Translations under genes and position numbers: made by a program
NCBI GenBank assembly: GCA_004194705.1
Contig: SADC01000861.1
Span: 62,001 to 126,000 of the forward strand
Length of the DNA: 64,000 bases
Direction: 5' to 3'
From: Ditylenchus dipsaci
Taxonomy: Eukaryota; Nematoda; Chromadorea; Rhabditida; Anguinidae
Shown here: piece after piece, positions 22,775-35,200 of the stretch
Position numbering within the stretch: the first letter of the stretch is position 1
Layout of the letters: each line of letters starts with the position of its first letter
Notes under the pieces: model-generated
Seen by the model: the letters and a program-made list of their open reading frames with translations, nothing else
What the model was told of the DNA's origin: nothing
Database searches by the model: none

Positions 22775-23045
22775 GAACAGACCAAAGACTAAAGAAAATT
22801 TTAAATATCGAACAAAAAAACGTGTCGGACTCTAGGCAGGAATGAACTTTTTGATATGACTTTGAAAAACCTCAGAAAATGCTTTTTCAAGATGCTAAAT
22901 GACAGAAGGCCAGCCTAGATTCTGCCTTTCGACATGTTTGACACTCCGTATACAGGATCCGTACTGGATTATCACTGCTTCACCAGTTGTATTTGGTCAG
23001 AATATACAACTGAAAATATCTTAAAATCTTTTTTGTTTTCAAGTG
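22775..23045. other. Intergenic between minisatellite and protease copy 2
   Basis: No supported feature. GTGTCGGACTCTAGGCAGG at 22820 faintly resembles 21205-21250, where GGTTCGATCCCC on the minus strand looks like an isolated tRNA B box. Confidence 0.35.
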
Positions 23046-23109
23046 TTGCTATATCGCGACTCAACTGTTATAAAGAACAATTTTGAAAAGTCAGCAAACC
23101 AAAACATAT

Positions 23110-23300
23110 CAAAGATGTGTCAACTTTATCAACAAAAGAATAAAAAGTTTGTGTGTCACCCATGTTTTTTTTTTATAGAAAAAAGAGAGAACAAAAAGAA
23201 AGCATTTTTATTTTTCCACGACGACAAATAATTTTTCGAGGCACCTTTGAATAAAAAATAATTATATAAAAAAGGCTTTTTTTACAAAAAACATTTATTT
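23110..23300 (+). promoter_or_regulatory. Upstream block of protease copy 2
   Basis: GTGTCAACTTTATCAACAAA is conserved with copy 1, and a TATA-like TTATATAAAAAAGG (about 23260-23273) lies some 40 bp before the ATG at 23308. Confidence 0.5.
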
Positions 23301-23307
23301 TACAACA

Positions 23308-26300
23308 ATGTGGATTTCCGTTTTTCATTTTGTGTGTGTTGGCGCTAAGTGTAGCTACTCCAAATAAGGAGCAGTATGACTGTGGTATATCTTCAAGCGG
23401 CATTCCTCACATAGCCAATCGAGTTTGTGAATTTTCACATTCATAACAACAAGATCTTTGTCATTTAGATTGTCAATGGTCGAATATTAGCGAGGGTGAC
23501 TATCCTTGGTTGGTCAGTATGATTGTAAAAGTAGGAGCTGGTATGTGGAGCAGAGCCTGTGGTGGGAGTGTTGTCTCTAAGCGCCACATTTTGACTGCTA
23601 GGCATTGCCTACCAGAATCGCAAGAGTTTGTATTTTACCAATGTTAACTAAACATGATCTTGTAAAATCTATAAAGGGTACTGACATAAAAATTAGTTAC
23701 CACTTTTTTGATACGCAGCATTACAAACCCCACTAACATTTTAATTATCTCAACTGCTCGAGTTAAGTTAACTGGATTAATGCAAAGTGGCCTGGTAACA
23801 ACAACGGAGCAACTGAACCTGAGCTTGAAGGAAATAAGGGCTTTATTGAGAGGGGAAGGGATTAAAAAAGGGCCACCAGTACGAAGATGTCAAATATAGT
23901 TTTGAATAATTGGGCGTAGCGCATACAGAAACTCTGGTATGCATGCTTTAGCACTTGTGCACTGAGGGGCCGCTTTTTGGTGAACTGTGAACCGCGAGGC
24001 GCAAAAGTTAAACCCTTACTTTGGTCGCCAAAAGAGCAAAAGAGCAAAAAACGCTGGATAAACCAGCATATTTTTGGTATAATATCCTGAAATGTCCTTG
24101 TTTTAGGCAAATTTCTATTTCTCTAAATAAATATCTGGGAGCCCTTCTTGAATTTTCTTGAATTTTTGACTCTTGATCAAAAATTCATATATAAAAACAT
24201 AATAGAGCAGCCAAAACAACAGACATTCACCTTTAAAATAGTTTGACATGAAAGTGACCCCTATTGTTTTCTCCGTTCCCAATACAGCCCTCAATCCCTC
24301 GATTAAAAAAGGATACTTTTTAAATACTTTGGGATACTTGGGTTGTTAACCTCATATAAGCCTAGATCGCAGGTTCGAATACCACTTTAAATTCCATGCC
24401 ATCCTACACTGGGCTATCATTTGCATGAAATCCCAAAATAAGGGCGTTTGCGGAAAGTAAACTAGATAGGAAATAATTCCATCGATTCCTCGATAGTTTT
24501 TGGCTCTAGCAGTTAGTGAACTAAAAAAAACAAAATGAAATTTAAACCTAGGGAGACTTGAACTTTCGGCCCTAGGCGATGCGTGTATGAAGTTCCCCAC
24601 TCCACCTTTGAATAAAGCCTATTTGGTAATTACGTATATTTTTTAAATTTTTTTTTCAGAGATCTTGTTAGTTTTCGAATAGTTGCTGGAAAAGTGACTG
24701 TTTATGGCACACCAGAAGTTGAACAAAATATAGCACTTGAAATATCCAAGTTTTTTGCTTTCCAAATGAAACATCATCAGATTTTCTGGACATAGGACTT
24801 TTGGAGGCTCGTTTTTTTTAAATAATAACTTGTTATACTTTATAAATTTTCAAATTTTAGCTAGCCAAGCCATTGATCTTCAACAAAACAATTCAACCAA
24901 TATGTTTGCCGAAAGCTTTCAGTGAAATCTACCATTCCGTCGCCTTCGTAGCTGGATGGGTTCTGATGTAAATGGTAAATAGCTCAATCAACTTAGGTTA
25001 GGGCTACCCTATTTTTATAATCCCCATTCTTATGGAATTTGTTTTTCATTTGGTATTCTAAATCTTATTTTTTTTTGAAAGTTAAAGTTAAACCCTTATT
25101 TTGGTCGCCAAAAGAGCAAAAAACACTGGATAAACCAGCATATTTTTAGTATAATATCCTGAAATGACCTTGTTTAAATGAATATCTGGGAGCCCTGACC
25201 TAGATCCATTAGCAGCTAACCCTGGTACAGGGTTTATCAAATTTTTCTGACACTTTCGATCCTGATAAATTTTTTCCTCGGCTGTTTTTCCCATATCTGT
25301 TTTCACAGAGCGGCAAATAATCTCAAATGGTTTGTCTTTTTTGTGGTTTTGGTTCTGGATACCTCTGGATACATAAGGCCGAAATCACAGGGAAGACCAA
25401 GAAAAAATCGTGCTTTTCACATAGTACACAAGAAAAATGGCTATAACTAGTTAAGTCGATCTTTTAAAGCAGACTTAGAAAAAGGCTTGGGAAAAGAGTT
25501 ATCACGGTTCGATAGTGTCAGTAAAATTTGTTACACCCTCTATTTTAGAAACCCCTCCAGAAACTGCACAAGACAACTGGGTGCCTATAGACACACTTAA
25601 GGAATGCGAGTATGTTAAGTTTTCATTAGGGCGAAAAGTCAGATTTTTGTCAAGCTCTCAAAAATTGAAGCTAATGATTTTTTTGCATTAAATAATAATT
25701 ATTATTGTAAATGGAACAAAAAATTAAATCATTTTTCTCTCCACCCTGCGGAATTTTCTCCCGCAGGGTTTAAAATTTTATGGGGCCTGACAATGCGTTC
25801 AAAAACGATGGCCATCAATCCAAATGTTACCTAATCAATAAATTTCTGTACGGATTTTTCAACTCGAGAAAGTTCTCGAAGAATTTTTACGGACAAATCC
25901 GTTTTTTCGGTCTAAATCGGGCATAATCTTTTCTATCAACTACGTGCTTCACGCCGGAAAATGCAGAATTATTCGTATTATACGAGGAATTTTACAGTTA
26001 TAAACGTACAGTTATCGGTAAAAATTTTATAGTTATTGATGGCTAAATTGAACCTGAGCACAAATAAATCAAATAAATTTAGTTGCTAACTGTTATGATT
26101 ACATCCAAAATTAAAACGGAGAATGCTCTGCATAAATTATTTCCCACCCCCTTCCTTCATTCTTCAACTTTCACAGGAAATATCAAAACAAAAGGGAAAA
26201 TGGGTTGAAAGAGGATGGAAAGAGCTACGAAACCATATGTTTGGAAATATTTTTTCGAATAAGATTTCATTACTAAAAATTAGCACAAAATTTCGTTCCG

Positions 26301-27136
26301 AACTTATTTGTCACCAGTTAATTCTTAATTTAGAAATTATTCTCACTTACCCAACTTCAATAGCACTTACCGAATTTGTGCTGACGGCTTCAATAGAGGA
26401 GTTGAGCACGTGAGTTATTGAATTTTTTATATATTTTATATTGTATTCATATTATATTAAGGGAGATAGCGGTGGTCCATTAATGGTAGAAAAACAAGGA
26501 CGATGGTGGCAAATTGGAGCTGTGTCGGAAGGAAATAGCGGTGTTCCAAGTGTTCCTCAAGATAGATGGGGTTAGATTATTTGAAATGTTTACTGAAATT
26601 TCATGCGGCGACGAGATACTGAGACAGGGCAAATGTCTCAAATCATAATTTGATTCACTTTCTGCTCCTGCACCCCTGGCTAAAAAAGTGACTCGCGTTT
26701 TTAGCTTGCTTTTTGCCTCTTTTGGATTAAAGAACACATACTCTTTGGTCATTTTGGGGAGAAACGCGAGTCACTTTTTTTGCCGGGCAATAACCTGAGA
26801 GTTTAAAATATTTGATCTTCGATGTGCACCCCCCCCCCCGTTACACTGGAGTTGCAGGTGCCAAAAACAGCTTGGTCTCCCAAGCTAAACAAAAAAAACA
26901 ACAGAGGGACAAAGCTGTTTTTTCGGTACCGGCAACTCCTAGAAATAGACTGACGTTTCTGCCAAATGATTATCTAGAATTTTGGTCTTAGCCGAATATC
27001 TCGTAGCCACACTTTTCCAGGGGGTGTTAATATAGTTACCATTTCAGATGTGTACGCCCGAGTAAGCACTGGATGTGACTGGATGAGCCAAGTCACTAAT
27101 AATGAAGTCAAATGTATTGACTTTAGTCAGTCCTAG
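23308..27136 (+). CDS. Chymotrypsin-fold (S1) serine protease, copy 2, secreted
   Basis: Exons: 23308-23426, 23469-about 23625, a doubtful short exon near 23719-23766, 24660-24810, 24865-24974, 25549-25609, 26334-26409, 26462-26570 and 27048-27136. Landmarks in order: signal peptide MWISVFHF (needs a 2-bp correction in a GT run near 23332), CGISSSGIPHIANR, EGDYPWLVSMIV, CGGSVVSKRHILTARHCL (His, with Arg where most family members have Ala), AGKVTVYG, DIGLLEA (Asp), QPICLP, VAFVAGWG, LKEC, RICADGFNRGVEH, GDSGGPLM (Ser), VYARVSTGCDWM. Intron phases match across junctions. One-base losses at about 24772 (CC) and 24958 (GGG) break frames that copy 1 keeps intact. The residue aligning with 189 appears to be Gly rather than Asp, so trypsin-like Arg/Lys cleavage is not expected. 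The usual Cys191-Cys220 pair is missing on both sides. Confidence 0.75.
23840..24620. other. Intron of protease copy 2: repeat fragments and tRNA-like words
   Basis: 23820-24030 carries R1-like words (ATTGAGAGGGGAAGGGATTA, GCGTAGCGCATAC). 24355-24385 has GCAGGTTCGAATACC, a B-box-like word. 24545-24600 on the minus strand has AAGTTCAAGTCTCCC. None of these folds as a tRNA. Confidence 0.35.
26672..26790. mobile_element. Short hairpin element in protease copy 2 last intron
   Basis: AAAAAAGTGACTCGCGTTT is inverted as AAACGCGAGTCACTTTTTT about 75 bp on. Confidence 0.7.
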
Positions 27137-27285
27137 ATACAATATTTTTCAAAATCAACGTTTCATATGAAGCATGGACTATATTATTTACAGTGAATGA
27201 ATAAAACCATCATTTTAATTCTGTATGGAAAATTTTAAAATGTCGCACAACAAACACCGTTTTACACCAAACATTCATTCTCGAG

Positions 27286-27477
27286 TTTTTTTTATTGAAA
27301 AAGCTCATTTGCAAGTTCAACAATGCCTATTTTATCATGTCCTCTTCACTATTTTCCTTCTTTGCTCCTTGTGCCATCATGATCCTGCTTTACACAGTCA
27401 TATTCCGGAGGCTGAAGCAAAGAGAAAACACCATGACACTAAGAAACTTAAAAATAATTTGGCAGGATAATCCATGA
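27286..27477 (+). CDS. Exon of a rhodopsin-like (aminergic-type) GPCR: transmembrane helix 5 and start of loop 3
   Basis: Following an acceptor-like TATTGAAAAAG, the frame reads LICKFNNAYFIMSSSLFSFF, then APCAIMILLYTVIFRRLKQR, ending QDNP and a stop. The pattern SS-x-x-SFF-P-x-x-IM-x-x-LY-x-x-IF-R-LK-R is that of helix 5 and the start of intracellular loop 3 in biogenic amine receptors. No other receptor exon is visible within several kb, so this is an isolated fragment, or one exon of a gene with large introns. It lies just after protease copy 2. Confidence 0.6.
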   Translation, partial: FFLLKKLICKFNNAYFIMSSSLFSFFAPCAIMILLYTVIFRRLKQRENTMTLRNLKIIWQDNP

Positions 27478-27673
27478 TGTGTGCCACACAGACACAAATG
27501 CCTTATTAGCCGCAGGAGTGACCAATTTTACGCATTTGTGCTTAAAAGAAAGTTAAGATGTTAAACTTGAGGTTGCGGAAAGATATCTGACATAAATTTA
27601 CAAAAAGTGGCCAAAAATTGATTTATAAAGCAATAAATTAGGAAAAGGTTTTTAAATTTTTAAAGGTAGGATA

Positions 27674-27928
27674 TACCGTATTTCTTCTAATTAGCCCACC
27701 CCCTCTAATAAACACACCTCCCTCGACTTTGAGGGTCTGTATCTCGGAACAGGGTGAATATTTTGCCAAGCTGTTTATTGCGTTTTCTGAGTTCCCGCGA
27801 GCTGTACCGATATCTCTATTCAGATTTATTATTTTAAACAGAAAAACTCGAGATCGAATTCAATTCTTCCGATTTTCGGGTGATTGAAAAATAAACCCAC
27901 CGGTGGGCTAATTAGAGGAAATACGGTA
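27674..27928. mobile_element. MITE of the TACCGTATTT family, complete
   Basis: TACCGTATTTCTTCTAATTA and TAATTAGAGGAAATACGGTA are inverted ends with TA at both borders. The interior (GAGGGTCTGTATCTCGGAAC, then TGTTTATTGCGTTTTCTGAG, GAGCTGTACCGAT) is shared with the elements at 34.1, 46.5 and 53.65 kb. Confidence 0.85.
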
Positions 27929-28064
27929 TTCTTCCAATTTATTTTCAACTTTATTGATTAAATAAACAACACATCCTAGCATGAAAAATTACATTCAACA
28001 CATACTTTTTGTTCAGAAATTCGATGGGGACAGAGGGCGCTCATGAATCAATCGAATTTTTTGA

Positions 28065-28242
28065 TTATCTTTTTGGATCTTTCAGCGCTTCAAGTAAGAC
28101 ATTCACCCAATTTCTGTGCTGGTCTAGGAAGTCGGTTGCGTGTTGGAGGTGCTGCTGAGGCGGATATTCGTTATTCTTCAGTTGAAGTAGGTTGACAGTG
28201 GTAGTTGGATCATCCGCTGGTTTAGGTCTAAAGCATTGAAAA
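28065..28242 (-). pseudogene. Exon copy of an unrecognised conserved protein (paralogue of 61.27-61.48 kb)
   Basis: The minus strand encodes PKPADDPTTTVNLLQLKNNE, then YPPQQHLQHATDFLDQH, RNWVNVLLEALKDPKR and a stop. 61264-61477 encodes nearly the same residues with conservative changes and continues beyond KDPRR with RYQKLQLIKERPL, where this copy has an extra base and a stop. The 5' side runs directly into a TCCGCAA minisatellite, so this is an isolated, truncated exon. I do not recognise the domain; the pattern is helical (FLDQHR-WVNVL-E-LKDP). Confidence 0.55.
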
Positions 28243-28249
28243 TTTTCCA

Positions 28250-28405
28250 AAAGATAAAAAAATCCGCAGATGAAAATTTGCAAATGTGGAATCCGCAAGT
28301 GATAATCCGGAAGAGCAAATCCGCAAGTGTGGAATCCGCAAGTGTAAAATCCGCAAAAGTTCGATTCGCATATGTATAAATCCGCAAAAAAATACGCAAC
28401 TGAGT
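28250..28405. repeat. Minisatellite of AATCCGCAAGTG type
   Basis: About ten loose copies of ATCCGCAAGTG(T/G) separated by a few bases. The same core (CCGCAAGTG) forms the blocks at 3.6, 4.25 and 50.3-50.5 kb. The long minus-strand frame 28178-28526 includes this repeat and is not credible in this part. Confidence 0.7.
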
Positions 28406-28464
28406 GCTCGCCCAAAGTTTGTGTAAGGAAGACGGATAGCAGAGAAATAAGAAACAGGCCTGGG

Positions 28465-28540
28465 GCGACCCGATAGCTCAAATGGTAAAAGCGCCGACTT
28501 GCAAGAAGGGTATCGTTGGATCGCACTTTTTCTCAGGCCT
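28465..28540 (+). ncRNA. tRNA-like relic (good A box, anticodon-arm-like TTGCAA)
   Basis: GATAGCTCAAATGGTAAAAG is a good pol III A box and D arm, followed by GCGCCGACTTGCAAG resembling an anticodon arm with TGC. The T arm (TCGTTGGATCGCA) is poor and the acceptor stem does not pair. Probably a tRNA-derived pseudogene. Confidence 0.4.
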
Positions 28541-28559
28541 CTACAAAAGCCGTACGCAG

Positions 28560-29225
28560 CCACTGGCGTACGCTCACTTTTGTATAAGATATTTTGTCAC
28601 ACCTGCTAGTAATTGTGATGACGATAATTTTTTTACATATATTCTTTTTTTGAAAAAAAAAATTTCAAGGCGGAAGCGGGAGCAGTTTGGTAATCTAGCT
28701 ATAATATAATTTATCGAAAAATTATCTTAAGAGTAAAAACAACTATCTTTAGCACAATCTTTGATTTTTTATTTGCTGTTTTTCTCGTCTTTTCATGCAT
28801 TCACTTTCGATAACTTTATTTTTTCTTCTGCTTAGCGTCTTTTTTATGCAAATATTTTTTGTTTTTATTTACAAAAGACTATATTTACAGGAAAACTTAA
28901 GAAACTTATTTGCCTGTAACTAAACACTTTTATGATAGTCAGATTTACGAAAAATGTCAAAACAGAAAGACAGTTTGCATTGAGTCTTTGCAAAAGCTCC
29001 GATCATATTTTCTGCTATTATTTTTTTCCTAGTGCACACAATCTAGTAAAGTCTGATTCTTTCTAGCCTTTTACGATTACTCATATTTCTTGGTGAAAAT
29101 ACGTAGCTTAAAAAAGTAAAAGTAAAAGTGGAATGATAAATAAACAGTCTGTCTGGTCTCATATAAAAACACTGCTGTAGCCATAGAAATTTACATTTTC
29201 AATATATCTATCTACCGAAATCATT
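28560..29225. other. No gene seen
   Basis: AT-rich intergenic sequence with long A and T runs and no supported feature. Confidence 0.4.
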
Positions 29226-32200
29226 TTTCGGTTTAGCCCACACCTCTCATTTTTCCATTTTTTATTACAAAATAATCCTTTATTACTCAACAATGTACAT
29301 TTCAGAAATTTGAGACCACAAACAATACATAATATCATTGCCACTAAACTTTTTACGCCAAACAAAATCAGAAACAATTGAATCCACTTGGCAGAAGTTC
29401 AAACGTCATCACAAGTATGAATATGGCACGCATAGATCAGTTTTTCGCAGTTATGTTTCTGATTTTGTTTGGCGTAAAAAGTTTAGTGGCAATGATATTA
29501 CGTATTGTTTGTGTCTCAAATTGAATCTTCCATGTCTGAAAACAAAAAATAAACGAAATGAAAAAAAAACGCGAAAAATGGAAAAATAAGAGGTGTGGGC
29601 TAAACCGAACTAGTACCCATTTTTTTATTCTTAAAAAATGATTATGCACAATAAGCTTCCACAAAGAATCCTCTTCGTGCTTATTTTCTATTTATCTGGC
29701 GCTAGATCTGATAAAGGTTTGTTTTTTACAATTTCAATACATTCCTTGTTCAAAAACTTTTTCAAAAAGTCACAAAGAAATGACATATGAAATTTTTATA
29801 GTACACAAAAGTACACAATCCCTGGCCTACTCGACCAGCAATGGCCAACATGATGTCCTACAGTCTTTTTAGCTACTTTTAGCGTGAGAAAGCAATAAAA
29901 AATTACTGGGAAGACACTTTTAGCACTTTAAAATTTTTTTTTGCATTTTGCCTTGGGCGACCAAGGTAGAACAGTTAGGAAGAGCATTCCAAACGAAACC
30001 AGCAAAAAAAGGCGCATGCGGCTTGGGGTTGAGATGCGCGCACTCAATTGCCTCAGACATACCGCATTAACTCTAATAAAAGAAGTAAGGAGGGAGATTT
30101 GCGAAGGCAAATCTCCGTACCGTCTATTTGTCCTGAGAGGAGTTACCAAAAGAAAAGTTAAAGGGGGCAAATACTGTTTGAAATCGTGAAGCGATTTCAA
30201 ACAGAATTTGTCTTCTACCGAAAAAATGTTTACCCGTTTGCGAAAATCTTAGTTTCTTCGTTTTTAAGCTGAACTAAAAACCGCTCTATGAATTCGTCAT
30301 TCTATCTGTGCTAAGGAAAAGGAAGCAATACCGAAGCTGAAGTTGCCAAGGCCGATTTTGGAGATTCGAGATAGGCTCACGATCATTCTGAGATAATCAA
30401 ACCTGCAAGGGACTGAGGATATGACTAGTACCCAGTGGAATGCGCTGATGGACAGGATCAAGTTGGCTGCTGACTCGCTGAAGAAGGAAAAAACGATGAA
30501 CCCGGTATGCAGGTTGGAGAGGCGAAAATTGCGCGCCGGAAAATTGCGCGCCAACTTTTTTCTTTTAGTCAAAAAGACAAATTTTCAAATAATTTGTTTA
30601 AAAAAGATGATATTATCAGGTAGCCCTAAGATTCTATTCTATTCTATTCTAAGATTCTTATAAGGTATCATTTGTTAGAATATGCTCGCAAAATATGGCC
30701 CAAAAACTAAAAGTATGAAACAAATCAGGAAATGATCACTTTTTTCTGATTTTTTCATACTTTTAGTTTTTTGGCCATATTTTGCGAGCATATTCTAACA
30801 AATGACACCTTATAAGAAACTAGAATCTTAAGGCTACCTGATAATATCATCTTTTTTAAACAAATTATTTGAAAATTGTCTTTTTGACTAAAAGAAAAAA
30901 GTTGGCGCGCAATTTTCCGGCGCGCAATTTTCGCCGCTCCTGCAGGTTAGTACATTTTCCTCGTCTACCGAAGTTGAGAAGTTGGCTGGCAGTGCCGAGA
31001 CATAGAAGGGTTCGTCAACCCGGAAGTTAAGGTCCTGTGGGAAGTACCGAAAAAGGTTTGTGTGAGGTGGTGTGGACCGTCAAGTAAATAGTGTGGTTGT
31101 GGACCGTCAAGCGTATGTGTGTGTGACGACCGAAATCGTGGTGTGACTGGGACCGAAACGTTGGGCGTGAAGGAGTGTGTTGACCGAGAGTGGTTGGTGT
31201 GCGAAAAAACCGAAGCTAGTGACCTTTCGATGAAATTGAAAACCGAAGTGAACCGGAAGCAAACAGATGACTCCTGCAGCTCCGTGGTATTGCCCAAGCC
31301 GAAGCTCCTTCTGCGATGGGCAAGCCAGCTAAACGGGCATGCCCGTTTACTAGAGTGTATACGGTGATTCCGAGCAAATTTAAATAGAGACTCTTTTTCC
31401 CAGCTCCAGTGACCAAAATCGGGTAAAAAATCACCAAATAAGTCATCTGACGAGAGAGAGACCCCAAACTGTGACCCGGAGGAACTACGATGACAATTTT
31501 TTTCTCCGTATTCTTGTAAAGCGTGCCCAAGTTCCAGACAAATCTGGCTCCCCAGCTCTGAATGAGCATAAAACATGGTACAGGGGTTGTAGAAATCTGC
31601 ATGCTGCTTAGACATCCAGAAATTACAAAATTAGAGTCAAGGTGGAGGATGGAATTTCGAAGGTTTTTTTTGTGTGTGGATGTTAGAGAATATAGAAGGG
31701 TTTTTGTAGAATTTAGCTGGTTAGTTTACTTTATTATAGAAATGTCAGCTTTTTATTACAAAATAATTATTTACTAGCTCTGGCCAGAGCAAAAGCATTT
31801 ACTAGCTACATTTACAGAGAGAAAAGGCAAGACTGATTTCAACTTTAGCTGAAATCAAAAAGAAGAGAAAGTAGGAGGGTACAAACTACAAAAAGAAGGC
31901 TTGGGCAGACTATCAATCGAAACAAGACCTGAAAGAACATTTTTTGTGTATTGGGGAAAAAAGTTGAGAAAATAGCTAAAAATCGACAAACAAAATACTA
32001 GCAAAATTCCACTATATTAAAAAGTTATTTTGTGCTTTTTTGTACTTTTGGGCATTCTTAAGATGCAACAGGGTCACTCAAAGTTCTAAAAACACCCCGA
32101 TACCCCTATGATGGTTTTTCATAGCTGACACTTGGACCATGTGTCATTCCTAAATTTCTTGTTATCTTTTATAGCTGAGGAGCCAAATTCACATGAGATT

Positions 32201-35200
32201 TGAGCCCGCTCTGCAAGAAAACGCGCTTTAAAAAAATTCGTCGAAAAAACCCCAGGTCACAGTCAAGGTCCTTCCCTCGTGAGTACAATCCGGAACGGGC
32301 AAGAAGTCGATTTTCGGTCAAAACTTTCTTAATGGACTGTGATTTCCCAATTGTTTTTCATCTGTTGTATGCGTAATAGTGGTCAAATCGCTCGAAGACG
32401 AGGTCTAAAGCGGTTTTCGGGCCAGCCGGATGTTGACTTTCTCTTTTGCTTTTTTTTGAAGGAAAATTTTTCAAGATTTGTTTAAAAAATATATTTTTTT
32501 ATATTAGAATTTTAGCCGAAGATATTTTGGCAGCTACAACTGCAGCAAATAAGGCTATTAGCGATCTTGCAAGAGCAACCGCAGCTAAAGCGCCCACTGA
32601 GTTAGCGATTAGTAAAGCAGATAGAATATTTAAAGATCCTGGTGTCGAAGCTACGGTCAGTGCTGCGGAAGCTGCTGCACTTCTTGCTACTGAAAATGAT
32701 CAAAATGCTAAAGATGCCCGAGCAGCTGTTAAGGCTGCTGAAGCTGCCCTTAAAACTGCAACAGAGCAAAAGAAGATAGTTGAAGACGCTATTTTAGCTG
32801 CCGAAGAGGCGTCTAAAGCAGCTACAGCAGCTACAGAGACTATAAGTTTAGATGGCGCTGATACACCTGCCCTCAGATCGGAAGCTGAGAAACAAGCAAA
32901 CACTGTAAATACAAAGGCAGATGAGGCTGAAGCAGCAAAGGGTGTGGCTGAAACGCAACTACAAACAGTTAAAGACAAAATTAAAGAGGCCAAAGAAAGG
33001 TAAATGGTTGAAATAAGAGACGGTCAACCCTCTTTAAACCGACACCCTAAGGATGCCTCCTACGGCATCTAGTAAGTTTTCGATAATTTAAGAGCCAGCC
33101 AATATAGCCAACTACAACAATAAGGACTGGTGACAAGTAAAACCAATAATGTACAGTCGCACCTGGCCACATCACCACCCTGGACTCAGTCCCTTGGAGT
33201 GGTGCTGCAACCAGATTTTGATACTAGAAAATATTTTCCCAGCAGGCTGATAAGGAAATTATTCTATAAAAAAGCAAAAACCAAGTTAGAAACAATTTTT
33301 TCGGACCCGAAGAATTAAGTTTTTTAACAATCATGAATAGTCAAAACAAAAACTTAGGAATCATTGAGAAAGTTATCGTGTCTAACTTTTTTTGATTAAT
33401 TTAGGCATATTTGACTGAAAAAATTGATGACCTCGTAGATAAAGTTAAAAGAAATGCACAAACAGCTCGAGAACATGCCAATGAAGCTATAAAACTTGCA
33501 AAAGAAGCTAGAGCTAGTGCTGAAAAGGCTAAAGAATTCGGGGAGGAGGCAACTAAAGTAGAAGTGGCAGCCAGAGCAAAAGCAGACGCTTCTAAAACAG
33601 ATGAAGATAAAAAGTTGGCTACAGAGGCCAACGATGAGCTTGCAAAGGCAAGTGCGGCACAAAAAACAGCGGAAGAAGCAGCTAGCAGGGCAGAAAAAAA
33701 CGCTGGAAGGCCGAAAGAGCAGAGGGTGAAGCAATTAAGGCAGAAGAAGCCTTAACAGCAGCAAACGAATCATTGAAAAATACAAAGAAACAACTGTGAC
33801 TGAAGAAGAAGGTAAAAATCAGGTGATTGTGCAAATCGAAGCAGCTCAAGATGCTGAAGAGGTGAATTTTTGTATTTATACAGTGGGTGTCTTGAGAAAG
33901 TGATTTAAAATTCAAGTGATTTAAAATGGCCATTACCTTTTTCTAGGCCGTTTCTTTAATTCTGTTCTTACAAATAAATTTTTCTCACCTACAATATTCT
34001 TTTTTTTGATATATACAGTCAACCCCATGTTTGGTATACATAGTACACTTCTTGTTTTGATATACCGTGTTATCTCTGATAAGCGCCCCTCTCTGATAAA
34101 CGTCTTCCCCTTCCACCTCTACTTTGAGGGTGTGTATCTCAGGGTAGAGTAAATACTTTTCAGAGCTGTTTTTTCGCATTTTCTTAACTCACACAAGCTC
34201 TACCGATTCCGCTTTTTAGATATTTGTTATGCACTTGAAAGTCTCAAAATTGACCCAAATTTTCTCGATTTTGGGAGGATTGAAAAATAATCGCCCCGAG
34301 GCGCTCATCAGAGATAACACGGCATATAGTTAACCCCTTGTTTCGGAATATACAGTCAACCCCTTGTTTTGGTATATATAGTCTACCCTTTGTCAACTCC
34401 CATATAGTCAATGCCTGAGGGTGCGACGCCTTTTTTTCAAAACTGCAAGTGCTCCGATTTTGCCGTTCGCTTTTCAATATCTAAACAATCTTGGCGAAAA
34501 ATTTTGCAGTTTTTAGATTTAACGGTTCTAATTTTTAAAATAAGGAGTCACTAAATCGAGGGCGAAAACTTTTTGGCAAAATTTTTGTTCTTCACAGAAC
34601 GTGATCGGAATTCATTTTCCATTTTCTGTTCCAGAGGGGCGAATCACATTCGGCATGTGACCTGAAAATTTAAAATTTGAATAAATAGGTATCGGGATTT
34701 TAGCAGCAGCGAATTTTTGGGGGACGTCAAATCGGGGTCTAACGTATTGACAAAAGCAAATTTTTGGTTGGTCCTTCCTGTGATGACCTATTTAGAGACT
34801 ATGCACTGACCAGAGCCCAAACCACATGGTGACCAAGTGAAGATCGAATTTTTCTCATTATATACCAAAAAAATCAATCCGTAAAATCTAGGTCATTTTT
34901 GAAAATGACCTAGAAAAAACTATGGCCATTTGAAAAAGCCTCCGAAATTTTAACCTCCTGTGAATTACATAAACTACAATTTTAACACAAAATAGGCTGC
35001 AAAAACCAAGTTGGAAACTGTAAAGGCATCAACAAATGAAGCAGCGAATGCCATCAAAGATATGGTGCAGAAAAAGCAGTAGAACAGCAAAAAGCAGAAG
35101 AAAAGGCACAGGAAATCGTAGAAAAAGTCAAGGAAGAGCTGCAAGCCGAGGCTGACAGACAAACATTGGAGAAAATTTGAAGTTGGAGAATGAAAAACAG